A DNA stretch of 33,584 nt from the IMG/VR virus record IMGVR_UViG_3300030106_006632, positions 1 to 33,584 of that record; one strand, 5' to 3'. This document shows positions 1 to 8,879 of the stretch, piece after piece. Both the position numbers and the translations under genes were made by a program. The stretch's first letter is position 1. Each line of letters begins with the position of its first letter. The notes beneath the pieces were generated by a model. That model was not told the origin of the DNA. It ran no database searches and worked only from the letters and a program-made list of their open reading frames with translations. This DNA is from a virus.

Positions 1-8
1 AAGCTCAG

Positions 9-2285
9 ATGCTTTTTGATATCGCAAATACAGCATTAGCTTTTGCTAGTCCTATGCCTAATGAACCTATGGGGTTGAGTGGGGCAGAAAGACTGGCGTT
101 GGCGGCCCAAGGCACACAGCTTTTTGATAAGATTGGCACAAGGGGTCAGCAACTAGAAGCTTTTAAACAAGCACAGGAAAAAGATAGAAGAGCATTAAGC
201 TTAGGTGCATTACAATCTGCTGAATCTCAACTAGCTGCGGAAAAAGCAGCGGCTGCCAAAGGATCAAAAACAGCTAAAGAAGATAAGTATGAAGGTACTT
301 TGGAAGATGGAAAAAAAGTTTATGGAACTTTTGAACAAATTTTAACGTTAAACCCAAAACAAATTAATAAAATCGGAACAGCAGAACAAACTGAAAGTTT
401 TTACAAAGGTTTTACACCTGACGGTGAACTTATTGTGGGACCAGATCCTAAATATGTAAGAGATCAAGGCGTTACAGATGTTGTTAAATTAACGGGACAA
501 GTCGATCCATTTTCCTTGGCAAAGTATAAAGCTGAATTAGAAAATAATAAAATTGAACTTAAAAATAAATTAAAATCAGAGCTCTTTGAAAAACAATTTG
601 AAAGTGAAAAACAAAAAGAATTAGAATTTGCTAATTTGAAAAATGATTTTACTAAAGAACTTGCACTTCTTAAAATATCAGAAAACAGAAAAGATAAAGA
701 GGATGCTCAAGCTTTTGAAATAGAATTTGCTTTAAAAAACCACGAATTAGAAAAAGAAAAAATAAAAACTAATTTTGAAAATAAAATTAAACTTCGTTTA
801 CAGGAGTTTGGATTTGATAAAGAATTAGCTGAAAGAAAATTTGTAAACGATAAAGAACTTGAAGCTTTAAAACAACAAGGTAGAAACGAAAAATTAGAAA
901 AAGAAATAGAAGCAAGGGCTAAATTAGAAAAAGCTAAATTAGATTTAGCGACAGAAAAAGAAAATAATCTTGAGGCACAAAGAAAAATTAATAACGAAAT
1001 TGCAAAAAACAATCAAGAACTTGAGTTTGCTAAATTTCAATTAAGTAAAAGATTAAAAGAATACGATATGGCTCAAGGTCTTAAAAAAACAGAGCTTGAA
1101 AGAGAAGTATTTGATCTTAAAACCCGTGTTGAAGAAGCTGCTATGAAAAATGCCGAAGCTAATTTACAGCTTAATACAGAAAAGTTAGCATTAAAAGAAA
1201 GAGAAGTAATAATAAAAGAAGAAGCTGCTAAAGTTGATAATATCTTTTCATCAAGTAATTTAGGTTCTTCAATGAATTTATTGTCGAATGATGATTTGAG
1301 AAATCGATATGAAAAAGGTCTTACCGATCAGACAGAAAATAATCAAATAAATTTTGCAATAAAAGTATTATCAAAAAGAACAATAATATCGCTTCCTGAT
1401 GGAAGTAAAAAGGAAAGTGTTCCAATTGGTATACCATCAATTTGGAAAGAAAGTATTAGAAAAAGAGCTAATCTTGGCGCCCAAGATTTTAGTTTAGGTG
1501 GAGGTGTTGAAGCTCCTGTTGAAGAAGAAACAGTTGAAGTTTCCCAAAATTTTCGTGTAGATCCTGATGTTTTAAATATTATAAAAGATCCCCCGCCTGA
1601 AGAAATATCGGAAATGGATACCCCAGAATTTAAAAGAAAGCTATTTTCAAGAGAGGGGGGACTTAACAAAGAAAGTGAAGAATTTAAAAAAATACCTCTC
1701 AATATAATAGATCCGTCCATAAGATACCCAAGAGCCACAGGGCTTGGTGAGGCTTTAAATAGATTAAAATATTTTGGTCAAGAAGTAACCAGAGAACTTT
1801 TTGGGACACAACCTTTAGGTGAAAAAGGGATGGAGCTCGCTAAGGCAGATAAAGATATAGATAATATTAGAGAGGCTATTCTAAATACTATATTTAATTT
1901 TGCAGACAATAGAATTTTACAAGCTACTCAAAACGCTATTAGAGCAAATGCTTCTCAATTATATCCTGGTCTTACAAAGTCTGATGAGAAAGCCCTTTCT
2001 ACTTTGGAAGCTTTAAGTGGCTTACTTGAAAAATCTTTTGAGGATCATGCTCAACTTGATCCTCAATATACTCCTGGTGCTAAAGGTCTTATAGGTCCTA
2101 AAACAATTCAAAAAGTACGAAAAACTATGCCTGAACTTTTAAGCCTGTTAAGAGAAGTAGATACTCTAAAAGACTCCTACGAAACTTATTTAAATGAATT
2201 AAGAACTTCTCCAAGATCAGGAAGAAATATTAATGAAATAAAGAATATAATTCAACAACTTCAAAAAGAGAATAAAGATGAGTGA
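9..2285 (+). CDS. Large coiled-coil virion-type protein (possibly 5'-truncated)
   Basis: I do not recognise a named family. The 758 residues begin with a hydrophobic, Ala-rich stretch (about residues 1-45). A very long charged region rich in Glu, Lys, Leu and Ala (about 175-400) follows, typical of an extended coiled coil, and then a mixed globular C-terminal half. The reading frame is open to the left edge (two sense codons precede the ATG) and only eight bases are visible upstream, so the true start may lie outside the window and no ribosome-binding site can be judged. It overlaps the next gene by 8 bases, so the two are probably translationally coupled. Position beside a 1221-residue virion-like protein suggests an internal or tail-associated structural protein; this is inference from context and composition. 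Base composition is strongly A-rich, unlike the terL/portal block. Confidence 0.75.
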   Translation: MLFDIANTALAFASPMPNEPMGLSGAERLALAAQGTQLFDKIGTRGQQLEAFKQAQEKDRRALSLGALQSAESQLAAEKAAAAKGSKTAKEDKYEGTLEDGKKVYGTFEQILTLNPKQINKIGTAEQTESFYKGFTPDGELIVGPDPKYVRDQGVTDVVKLTGQVDPFSLAKYKAELENNKIELKNKLKSELFEKQFESEKQKELEFANLKNDFTKELALLKISENRKDKEDAQAFEIEFALKNHELEKEKIKTNFENKIKLRLQEFGFDKELAERKFVNDKELEALKQQGRNEKLEKEIEARAKLEKAKLDLATEKENNLEAQRKINNEIAKNNQELEFAKFQLSKRLKEYDMAQGLKKTELEREVFDLKTRVEEAAMKNAEANLQLNTEKLALKEREVIIKEEAAKVDNIFSSSNLGSSMNLLSNDDLRNRYEKGLTDQTENNQINFAIKVLSKRTIISLPDGSKKESVPIGIPSIWKESIRKRANLGAQDFSLGGGVEAPVEEETVEVSQNFRVDPDVLNIIKDPPPEEISEMDTPEFKRKLFSREGGLNKESEEFKKIPLNIIDPSIRYPRATGLGEALNRLKYFGQEVTRELFGTQPLGEKGMELAKADKDIDNIREAILNTIFNFADNRILQATQNAIRANASQLYPGLTKSDEKALSTLEALSGLLEKSFEDHAQLDPQYTPGAKGLIGPKTIQKVRKTMPELLSLLREVDTLKDSYETYLNELRTSPRSGRNINEIKNIIQQLQKENKDE

Positions 2286-5200
2286 TGTACCCTCTTTAGT
2301 AACTTTTACTGACGATCAGTTTCAATCTTTAATGAAAGAAGAAGGATTAGAAAATGTCGTTGCAGGCGTTGTAAAGATTGCTGAGGATAAACTAGGATCA
2401 GAAAGAGTTAATCTTCAAAGTTTACGCAGTGGAGAAGCCCCCATATTAGACCTTTTTCCAGGCTATGCTAATTTACCACCTGAAAAAAGACAATTAACCT
2501 TTGAAGAAATATTAACTATTTTTACAAATGTAGAGGATTACGGAAAATTTGACGATTCTGGAGAAGGAGCGGGAACAAGAGCTTTTGTTTCTGGTCTAGC
2601 TAGGACAGCCCCAGAAACAATTGCGGGAGGTTATGGTGCGGGAAAAGGAGTCGCTTTAGCTTCACCTTATGCAGCAATGATTCCACCCGCAGGTTTGTTT
2701 GGATTAGCAGCAAAAGGTGTGGTTTTAGGAGTAGGTGGTATAACAGGTGCTTTGTTAAGTGCTTTTGCAGCCGATGAGGTAGAAAAACAATTAATCGGAG
2801 AGCAACCTCCTATAATACCATCTTTACAATCACAAAGAAATTGGGCTGAGACCACGGCTCTCGGACTTTCTTTGCTTAATTTTCCAAGACAAGTTGAAAA
2901 TGTAGCTAGTCCTATGGCTAAAAACGTAGAGTTTTTACAAAATTTTAAGAACGTAGCTTCTGGTGATTTTGCTGCAAAATTAAATGATATTACAAAAAAC
3001 ACTGCTAAAAACGCAGGTCTTAGCGAAAAATATTTTAAAATGGCCCAAGAGGCTATGGAGAAAAAAAATAAACTTGGGACTATGTTTGGTAAGGGCGCAC
3101 AAAAAAATTTAGGAATTAAATTCTTTAACCCTGGAGGATATTTATTTGATCCAACAAAAGGTCCAATCTCAGAAAGAATTGCAACAAGTATTTCAAAAGG
3201 AATAGGAGCCTCTTTAGAATTTGCCAGAAAAAAACCAAAAACTTTTATTACAATTGAAGGTGGGGCCGCAGCAGGGGCGGGAACGGCTGCTGCTATAGCT
3301 CAAGAAACTGATCCATACGATCCAAGCACACGTTTTCTTTATGAGGTAGCAGGATCTGCCATAGTTCCAATTCCTGCACAGTTAGCTGTAGATAAGGGTC
3401 CTGAAACAATTAATACTATGATTAATGCAGTTAGATCATATCTCGGTAGAAAAAAAGAGGACGTGGTATCAAATAAATTACAAAGAGAAAGTGCGGAAAG
3501 ATTTTTAAAAGCTATTAGATTATCTGAAGAGTTTGATGACCAAACGGGTGAAGTTAAATTACAACAACTAATTAAAGCCTTGGCAGAAGAAGGTCCCTCT
3601 TTGTCGGTATCAGCTTTTGTAAAAGAAAAAGATTTACCTTTTGCAAGAACAATTTTAGATATTGAAAGGGAACTAATTGAGTCAAATAAAAGATTAAGCG
3701 TTGCTTCTGAAAAAGGTAGAGAGCAGTTTATGGAAAGGGCTCTTACTACAATTAACACTTTAGTTGCTAGTGGTGATCCAAATGCTATTCAAATAGCCGC
3801 CAGACTTGAACAAAAACTTTTTGAAGAAAATATTGAAAATAACATATCTCTTGCGTTGGAAAAACATTTTGACGCGATAAAGAGGGTTGTTGGAGATGAA
3901 CCGTTAGACCCTTCAAGACAAAAAGAATTGTCTGAAACTATGTATAATATTTTAGATCAACAAATAAAAGCAAGCAAAAAAAGAGAAAATGAACTTTGGA
4001 AAGCTACAGGTAATTTACCTTTAACAACTTTTACAGCAAAAAATGGTCGAGTTACTTCAATTCCAAACACTTTACGAATTATGAATCAACCAACTATCAG
4101 GGGTGGATTAAGAGGAATGTCAGAAGCTGAAATAGCTGAGTTTGAAACTGCTCTTGGAAGTTTAAACAAAGATGTAGAGACTTTTAGAAAATATTTCTTA
4201 CCTAGAGAGAATGATACTGATGTTCCTACAGCAAATCCTGTTACAACAGCCAAATTATATAGTATGAGACAAATTGCTTTAGAAAAAGCAGCGCAATTAA
4301 AAGCTAATAATCAAAGACAAGCATCCTTTGCTATGAGTAAATTTGCTGATGCAATTTTGAGAGATATGCAGGGTGCGGATAATGGTAACGAAGCTTACAA
4401 TAAAGCCAGAGCGTATACTAATGCTAGAAATAATGTTTTTACCAGAAGTTTTTATGGAGATTTACAAGTATTTGATAGAAACAGATCTTTAAGACTTTCT
4501 CCAGAACAATTACACAGAGAGTTTTTTAAAGGCGGTAACGATAAAACAAGCGAAAGAGTAAAAGAAATTTTTGCAGGAGTTCAATTTGGTGTTGACCATG
4601 GTTTACCTGAAGAATTATTTAATCAACTCACGACCAAAGAAGCTATGGATATTTTAATTAGAGATTCTTTAAAAAAGTTTGTGTCTGAAAAAAAAGATCC
4701 AATTACAAATAAAACAATAGTACAAATAGATCAGGGAAGACTAAATAGATGGAGACAATCACCTGGAACAAAAGAATTATTTTCAATATTTCCTACATTA
4801 GAATTAGATACTAGAACAGCAAGTAAAGCAAAAACTCTATTAGACGCTGAAGTTACACCTATTATAGCAAGAGGTGAGTCACCTGCTGCTAAAGCTTTTC
4901 AAAGCGTAATAAAATACCAAATGAAACCAATGGAGGCTGTATCAGACGCATTAAAATCAGATGATCCCATAGGTGCTTTACAAGAACTCGTAACATTAGC
5001 TAACAAAAGAGATAATTTTAAAGACCCTATAACTGGAGCTAATTATACATCCGCTCAAGCTAGAGAGGGTTTAAGAAGAGCTATCTTAGATCATGCTCAA
5101 ACACATTCAGGTCAGACTGGTTTACAATTTAATCCAACTTCTTTTTACAATAAATTATATACAAGAATAAAAGGCACAGATCCTGGCAAAAACGTAAGCA

Positions 5201-5943
5201 TGATGGAGTTTATGCTCAATAATGATATCATAGATGTAGAAACCAGTAAACAACTTGAAAAAGCTATAAAAGAAATGAGGGGTGTTGAAGAGGCTTTTTT
5301 TACAGGTAATTTAGAAAGTGTTCTTTTTAAAAATCCTTCTCCTGCTAAATTATTTCAAGCAAGAGTTTTAGGTGCTACTTTAGGTGAAAGAGGTCAAGGG
5401 GCTGTAAATGAATTAATTTCTAAATTTCTCCCAGGCTCAAGGGGATTAGGTGGTGGAATTATAGCTGCTGAAGCGGGATCTCAAGCTGTAGTTAATATGT
5501 TAATCAAAGGACCTGAGACACAAAGGTTAAAATTACTTTCAGAGGCGTTAGCTGATAAAAATATACTTGGAAAATTATTGGAAGATATATCAACAAGAGA
5601 AAAACAAAAAAATGTTTTTAAATCCTTAGAGGCTTTATTTTCAGGATTAGCAAGACAAGCAGGTAGAAGACTACCTTATGGAGCGCCCTTAGTAGGTGAT
5701 GTAATAGAAGAGGATTTGCCAGAACCAGAGGTTCAACAAGAACAAAGCGTACCGCCTTCTAATCAATATTTACCAACACCTCTTGAAAGGCCCGTTCCTG
5801 CCCCAGTCCCTGCACCCGTTCCTGCTTCTACCCCTGCCCCTCCTCCACAAAACGTGGCCCAAGGACCTGTAGATAGATCAAGATTTGCAGCCTTATTTCC
5901 AGAGGATGCTGATTTAATTAGGGGTATAGGTAGCTTAGGTTAG
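2278..5943 (+). CDS. Very large internal-virion-type protein with Pro-rich tail
   Basis: This is the longest gene in the window (1221 residues), and I cannot name it by motif. The N-terminal part has a glycine/alanine-rich hydrophobic stretch (about residues 100-165) and a second short Gly/Ala-rich segment near 325-345, either of which could insert into a membrane. The central region is a long helical, charged sequence. The C terminus has a repeated Pro-Ala-Pro-Val linker (about 1170-1195) followed by the tail motif RFAALFPEDADLI. The linker plus LFP-type tail resembles the ends of other marine phage structural proteins I have seen, which is only an impression. Size, hydrophobic segments and pairing with the coiled-coil gene fit a DNA-ejection (internal virion) protein of a podovirus; this is inference. 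No transglycosylase motif is obvious. It converges with the minus-strand helicase gene and overlaps it by 9 bases, with no clear terminator between them. Confidence 0.8.
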   Translation: MSDVPSLVTFTDDQFQSLMKEEGLENVVAGVVKIAEDKLGSERVNLQSLRSGEAPILDLFPGYANLPPEKRQLTFEEILTIFTNVEDYGKFDDSGEGAGTRAFVSGLARTAPETIAGGYGAGKGVALASPYAAMIPPAGLFGLAAKGVVLGVGGITGALLSAFAADEVEKQLIGEQPPIIPSLQSQRNWAETTALGLSLLNFPRQVENVASPMAKNVEFLQNFKNVASGDFAAKLNDITKNTAKNAGLSEKYFKMAQEAMEKKNKLGTMFGKGAQKNLGIKFFNPGGYLFDPTKGPISERIATSISKGIGASLEFARKKPKTFITIEGGAAAGAGTAAAIAQETDPYDPSTRFLYEVAGSAIVPIPAQLAVDKGPETINTMINAVRSYLGRKKEDVVSNKLQRESAERFLKAIRLSEEFDDQTGEVKLQQLIKALAEEGPSLSVSAFVKEKDLPFARTILDIERELIESNKRLSVASEKGREQFMERALTTINTLVASGDPNAIQIAARLEQKLFEENIENNISLALEKHFDAIKRVVGDEPLDPSRQKELSETMYNILDQQIKASKKRENELWKATGNLPLTTFTAKNGRVTSIPNTLRIMNQPTIRGGLRGMSEAEIAEFETALGSLNKDVETFRKYFLPRENDTDVPTANPVTTAKLYSMRQIALEKAAQLKANNQRQASFAMSKFADAILRDMQGADNGNEAYNKARAYTNARNNVFTRSFYGDLQVFDRNRSLRLSPEQLHREFFKGGNDKTSERVKEIFAGVQFGVDHGLPEELFNQLTTKEAMDILIRDSLKKFVSEKKDPITNKTIVQIDQGRLNRWRQSPGTKELFSIFPTLELDTRTASKAKTLLDAEVTPIIARGESPAAKAFQSVIKYQMKPMEAVSDALKSDDPIGALQELVTLANKRDNFKDPITGANYTSAQAREGLRRAILDHAQTHSGQTGLQFNPTSFYNKLYTRIKGTDPGKNVSMMEFMLNNDIIDVETSKQLEKAIKEMRGVEEAFFTGNLESVLFKNPSPAKLFQARVLGATLGERGQGAVNELISKFLPGSRGLGGGIIAAEAGSQAVVNMLIKGPETQRLKLLSEALADKNILGKLLEDISTREKQKNVFKSLEALFSGLARQAGRRLPYGAPLVGDVIEEDLPEPEVQQEQSVPPSNQYLPTPLERPVPAPVPAPVPASTPAPPPQNVAQGPVDRSRFAALFPEDADLIRGIGSLG

Positions 5944-7389
5944 CCATTCTCTAAACTCCTCACCTAAAACCTGACTAGCTATATTACTTTTATCTTTCAA
6001 AGCACTTATTATTTTCTCATCAATGGTTTTAGGGGATACCAAATCTATATACGTCACCGATTTCTTCTGACCAATACGATGCGCTCTGTCCTCGCTCTGG
6101 ACACGTATTTGAAGATCGTAGGAATTACTAAAGTAAATAACCGTGCTTGCTTCGTGTAAGGTAATACCATAGCCTCCTGTTCTTGGCTGACCAACAAAAA
6201 AGCGTAAAGGACTATCTTTGTCCTGAAAGCTATCGACTATTGCTTGCCTGTCGTCCTGTGGTGTTTCACCATAATAAGAGGCTACAGAATCACCTCCATA
6301 AACTTTTACAAGCTCGGTTACGATCTGTCTGATATTGTGTGTAAAAGTAGCCCATATAATAATCTTACCTTGTGTTTCCTCCACAATGTCCATAAGTTCT
6401 CTAATCCTATTACACGATACCTCTTGTATGTCACTATCGTCAGGCTGAATAAAACCACAGCATATCTGTTGTAATCGCATAATCTGGGTTAGTACACTAG
6501 CGGTTGTCGATAACTCTCCATTGTCGAGTTGAGCTAGGGCTAGTTTTTTCATCTGCACATATACCCGATCCTGCTCTGCGGTCAACGGCACATGGCGCTT
6601 CATATAGATTTTTTCTGGTAGATCTAAGCAGTCTTCTTTTAAAACACGGTTGCTAAACCGATTAAGCTTTTCGTTTAGTTCGTCTAACCGCCTGTAGCCC
6701 ACGATCTGTTGAAAGCTTCTATGACCCATCGTGCGTTGCTGTATGTTAGCATAGCGTCCTTGAAAAGCATAATAGCTTGAAAATTGTAATACCCTGAAAG
6801 ATAAAAAGGCACATTGAGAAAACAAATCCATAGGAGACTTGGTAACAGGGGAGCCCGTCAATATGCGTCTATACCTACTGCGGTCAGCAAGTTTCATAAT
6901 TGTTTTGGTACGGGCAGCCTTTCTATTTTTAATTGTTGTGCTTTCATCTACGATCACAATATTCTCAGGGTTTTTATCCAAAAATACTTTAGCTACGTGT
7001 TCACCCCTATGGGTAGACAAAGCTTCTACATTCATTACAAAAATCTTGAAGTCGTCACTTTTGTTTAAAACAAAATCACCAAGTTCTTTTTGATACCTTT
7101 TTGAATTGTTTGGCATCCATTTAACAATCTGTTTATTAATACGATCAGGTAAATGTTTTGGTATTTCACCTTGATACCAATTGTCATAAACTCCTTTGGG
7201 TGCAATAATTAAGGATGCTTTTATTTTATTTTCTTCAAACAACAAAGCCATTGTATCCAAGGCAACTTTTGTTTTACCTGTTCCCATCTCCATAAATAAA
7301 GCGTAAAATTCCTTATCATAGGAATCCTCCAAAGCTTTCTTTTGATGAGCAAAAGGTTTTGTTTTAAATTTATAATTCATTTTTTTCAT
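5935..7389 (-). CDS. SNF2-family DEAD/DEAH-type helicase
   Basis: A 484-residue SF2 helicase of the phage SNF2-like type, an ATP-driven DNA translocase or remodeller likely to act in phage replication, recombination or transcription. Visible motifs in order: a Q-motif-like F-x-H-Q (residues 13-16), Walker A in MEMGTGKT (33-40), motif Ia around IIAPKGV (61-67), a divergent motif II V-D-E-S (147-150) in place of DEAH, motif III SGSPVT-like TGSPVT, and in the C-terminal lobe GGYGITLHEA with RVQSEDRAHRIGQ, the diagnostic SNF2 motif VI. The length is that of the compact phage versions without accessory domains. The start is supported by AAGGAG four bases before the ATG and by a near-perfect promoter just upstream. 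It is transcribed against both neighbouring operons and is the only long minus-strand gene. Confidence 0.95.
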   Translation of the reverse strand: MKKMNYKFKTKPFAHQKKALEDSYDKEFYALFMEMGTGKTKVALDTMALLFEENKIKASLIIAPKGVYDNWYQGEIPKHLPDRINKQIVKWMPNNSKRYQKELGDFVLNKSDDFKIFVMNVEALSTHRGEHVAKVFLDKNPENIVIVDESTTIKNRKAARTKTIMKLADRSRYRRILTGSPVTKSPMDLFSQCAFLSFRVLQFSSYYAFQGRYANIQQRTMGHRSFQQIVGYRRLDELNEKLNRFSNRVLKEDCLDLPEKIYMKRHVPLTAEQDRVYVQMKKLALAQLDNGELSTTASVLTQIMRLQQICCGFIQPDDSDIQEVSCNRIRELMDIVEETQGKIIIWATFTHNIRQIVTELVKVYGGDSVASYYGETPQDDRQAIVDSFQDKDSPLRFFVGQPRTGGYGITLHEASTVIYFSNSYDLQIRVQSEDRAHRIGQKKSVTYIDLVSPKTIDEKIISALKDKSNIASQVLGEEFREWLT

Positions 7390-7397
7390 AAAACTCC

Positions 7398-7426
7398 TTG
7401 ACTAATATTTATTATAGGACTATATA
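7398..7426 (+). promoter_or_regulatory. Promoter for the replication operon
   Basis: TTGACT (7398-7403), a 17-base spacer, then TATATA (7421-7426): a strong match to the bacterial sigma70 consensus, pointing into the gene at 7484. The predicted start near 7433 lies just before a perfect small hairpin. It overlaps the minus-strand promoter at 7411-7438 face to face. Confidence 0.7.
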
Positions 7427-7438
7427 GGTATTTGTCAA
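7411..7438 (-). promoter_or_regulatory. Promoter for the SNF2 helicase
   Basis: Read on the minus strand: TTGACA (7438-7433), 16-base spacer, TATAAT (7416-7411), a perfect match to both sigma70 hexamers. The predicted transcript has a very short leader of about 15 bases carrying the AAGGAG ribosome-binding site. RNA polymerase bound here would cover the opposing promoter. Confidence 0.75.
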
Positions 7439-7453
7439 GTTACGAAAGTAACT
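7438..7453 (+). other. 5' leader hairpin with GAAA tetraloop
   Basis: AGTTAC / GAAA / GTAACT forms a perfect 6-bp stem closed by a GNRA-type tetraloop, about five bases after the predicted start of the replication operon transcript. It has no U-tract, so it is not a terminator. Role inferred: protection of the mRNA 5' end or a protein-binding site. Confidence 0.5.
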
Positions 7454-7483
7454 CTAACCACGGACAAGAAAAGGAGAAACACG

Positions 7484-8059
7484 TTGAACGATATACTAGA
7501 TATGATGGAAGACGACTTTGAAAAAACGGTATCCTCTGTCGAAAGTGTAGATCAAAATAAATTAACAAGTGTTGCCAGTGTAGCTAAGGCTATAAAGTCA
7601 AAAGAAGATTTGATTGCAGACCTTGAGCAAAAACTCAAGGACGAAAAGAAATCCCTTCTTAAAATGACTGATGAAGATCTCCCCTCCATATTATCTGAAA
7701 TAGGTATGTCCAAGTTTACTTTAGACGATGGTTCTGAAGTAAATGTCAAGCAAACTTATGGTGGTAGTATTTTGGTTGAAAACCGTCAAAAAGCTTTTGA
7801 ATGGTTGAGGGAGAACGGATATGGAGACATTGTTAAGAACAAGATATCCTGCCAATTTGGTCAGGGTGAGGATGACGAAGCCCACCGCTTTGTACGTATG
7901 GCACAAGGCCAAGGTTATGTCACCGATCAAAAAGAAGAAGTCCATCCGCAGAAACTCAGGGCTTGGATTAAAGAACGAGTCGAAGCAGGGGAAGATTTTC
8001 CTATGGAACTTTTTGGAGCCTACATTGGGCAAAGAGCCGTTATTAAAAGGAGTAAATAG
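7484..8059 (+). CDS. Conserved phage replication-module protein, TTG start
   Basis: A 191-residue acidic protein that resembles a conserved phage protein commonly found next to replication genes. I know of no proven function for it. The N-terminal third (about 45-75) is a likely coiled coil with alternating Leu, Lys and Glu. It is followed by the conserved-looking segments F-T-L-D-D-G-S-E-V, A-F-E-W-L-R-E-N-G-Y-G-D-I, and a C-terminal P-M-E-L-F-G-A-Y-I-G. The start is chosen at TTG 7484 because AAGGAG (7471-7476) sits seven bases upstream and no ATG is as well placed. It is the first gene after the forward promoter, and the next gene begins one base after its stop codon, so it is part of the replication operon. 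Confidence 0.85.
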   Translation: MNDILDMMEDDFEKTVSSVESVDQNKLTSVASVAKAIKSKEDLIADLEQKLKDEKKSLLKMTDEDLPSILSEIGMSKFTLDDGSEVNVKQTYGGSILVENRQKAFEWLRENGYGDIVKNKISCQFGQGEDDEAHRFVRMAQGQGYVTDQKEEVHPQKLRAWIKERVEAGEDFPMELFGAYIGQRAVIKRSK

Positions 8060-8060
8060 A

Positions 8061-8831
8061 ATGGCACAATCAAAAGAAGTAGCTGAAAAGAAGAATAGTG
8101 CATTAGCACTAGACTTATCTGTATTGGAGGGAGATGCAGGGGGCGGTATGGAGAACATCACACAAGATGATCTCGCTCTACCGTTTCTTAAAGTTCTTTC
8201 TGGTAACGATGAAGTATTAGACCGTGATGAAAGCGCAAGAAAAGGCGATATTTATAACACGGTTACAGGTGGTATCTACAAAGGCAAGGACGGTATACAA
8301 GTTGTACCTTGTGCTTACCAACGTAGATTTATCCAATGGTCGCCAAGGGGAACAGGTAGCAATGCACCTATTGCTATTTATACTCCAGAGGAGACAAGAC
8401 CAAAAACAGAACGATCTGCTGAAGACAATAAAGAATACGTTGTCGATGGCAATGGTGAGTACATAGAAGAAACTCATCAGCATTTTGTTTTGGTATTAAA
8501 TTCTGATGACTCCATCGAAACCGCTTTGATTGCTATGAAATCCACTCAGTTAAAAAAATCAAGAAAGTGGAACTCTATGATGCAATCCATCACCATGCAG
8601 GGTAAAAATGGTCCGTTTGTACCGCCCAAGTGGTCCCACATTTATCATTTGAAAACTGTTCTTGAAGAAAACAGTAAAGGTTCTTGGCACGGTTGGGAGG
8701 TGTCGAGAAAAGGACCTGTCAGTGATATGAATGTTTACAATCAAGCTAAAGTTTTTGCAGAGAGCATAAACAAGGGAGATGTGGTTGTAAAACATCAACA
8801 GGACGACAGTGGCGAAAACCCACCATTTTAA
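8061..8831 (+). CDS. Putative single-stranded-DNA-binding protein
   Basis: A 256-residue protein of a conserved phage family found in replication modules. The start is ATG 8061, preceded by AAGGAG, not the earlier in-frame codons that lie inside the previous gene. The central part (about 30-190) looks like a beta-rich domain with conserved-looking D-D-L-A-L-P-F-L-K-V-L and Y-x-G-K-D-G-I-Q-V-V-P segments. The C terminus is an acidic, flexible tail ending D-D-S-G-E-N-P-P-F. An acidic tail with a terminal Pro-Phe or Phe is characteristic of bacterial SSB and T7 gp2.5-type proteins, where it recruits replication partners. Together with its position before primase, helicase and polymerase, this suggests an ssDNA-binding role. 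No OB-fold signature can be confirmed by eye. A terminator hairpin follows immediately. Confidence 0.7.
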   Translation: MAQSKEVAEKKNSALALDLSVLEGDAGGGMENITQDDLALPFLKVLSGNDEVLDRDESARKGDIYNTVTGGIYKGKDGIQVVPCAYQRRFIQWSPRGTGSNAPIAIYTPEETRPKTERSAEDNKEYVVDGNGEYIEETHQHFVLVLNSDDSIETALIAMKSTQLKKSRKWNSMMQSITMQGKNGPFVPPKWSHIYHLKTVLEENSKGSWHGWEVSRKGPVSDMNVYNQAKVFAESINKGDVVVKHQQDDSGENPPF

Positions 8832-8839
8832 TCAGGCAA

Positions 8840-8870
8840 GCGTGGCGGTCTAGGCCGTCACGCATTTTTT
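8840..8870 (+). terminator. Intrinsic terminator / attenuator before primase
   Basis: GCGTGGCGG / TCTAGG / CCGTCACGC forms a 9-bp stem with one G-U pair, followed by ATTTTTT. It lies between the SSB-like gene and the primase with no obvious new promoter after it, so it probably lowers rather than stops transcription into the downstream replication genes. Confidence 0.8.
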
Positions 8871-8879
8871 AGGTGCATA

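Noticed and set aside
707-1012. Minus-strand frames inside the large plus-strand genes (also 1343-1738, 2667-3002, 3339-3758)
   Set aside because: Ser/Phe/Leu-rich antisense shadows of Lys/Glu-rich coding sequence, without ribosome sites.
7821-8060. Longer N terminus for the SSB-like gene
   Set aside because: The 80-codon extension lies in the previous gene in another frame; ATG 8061 has AAGGAG directly upstream and gives the expected domain start.
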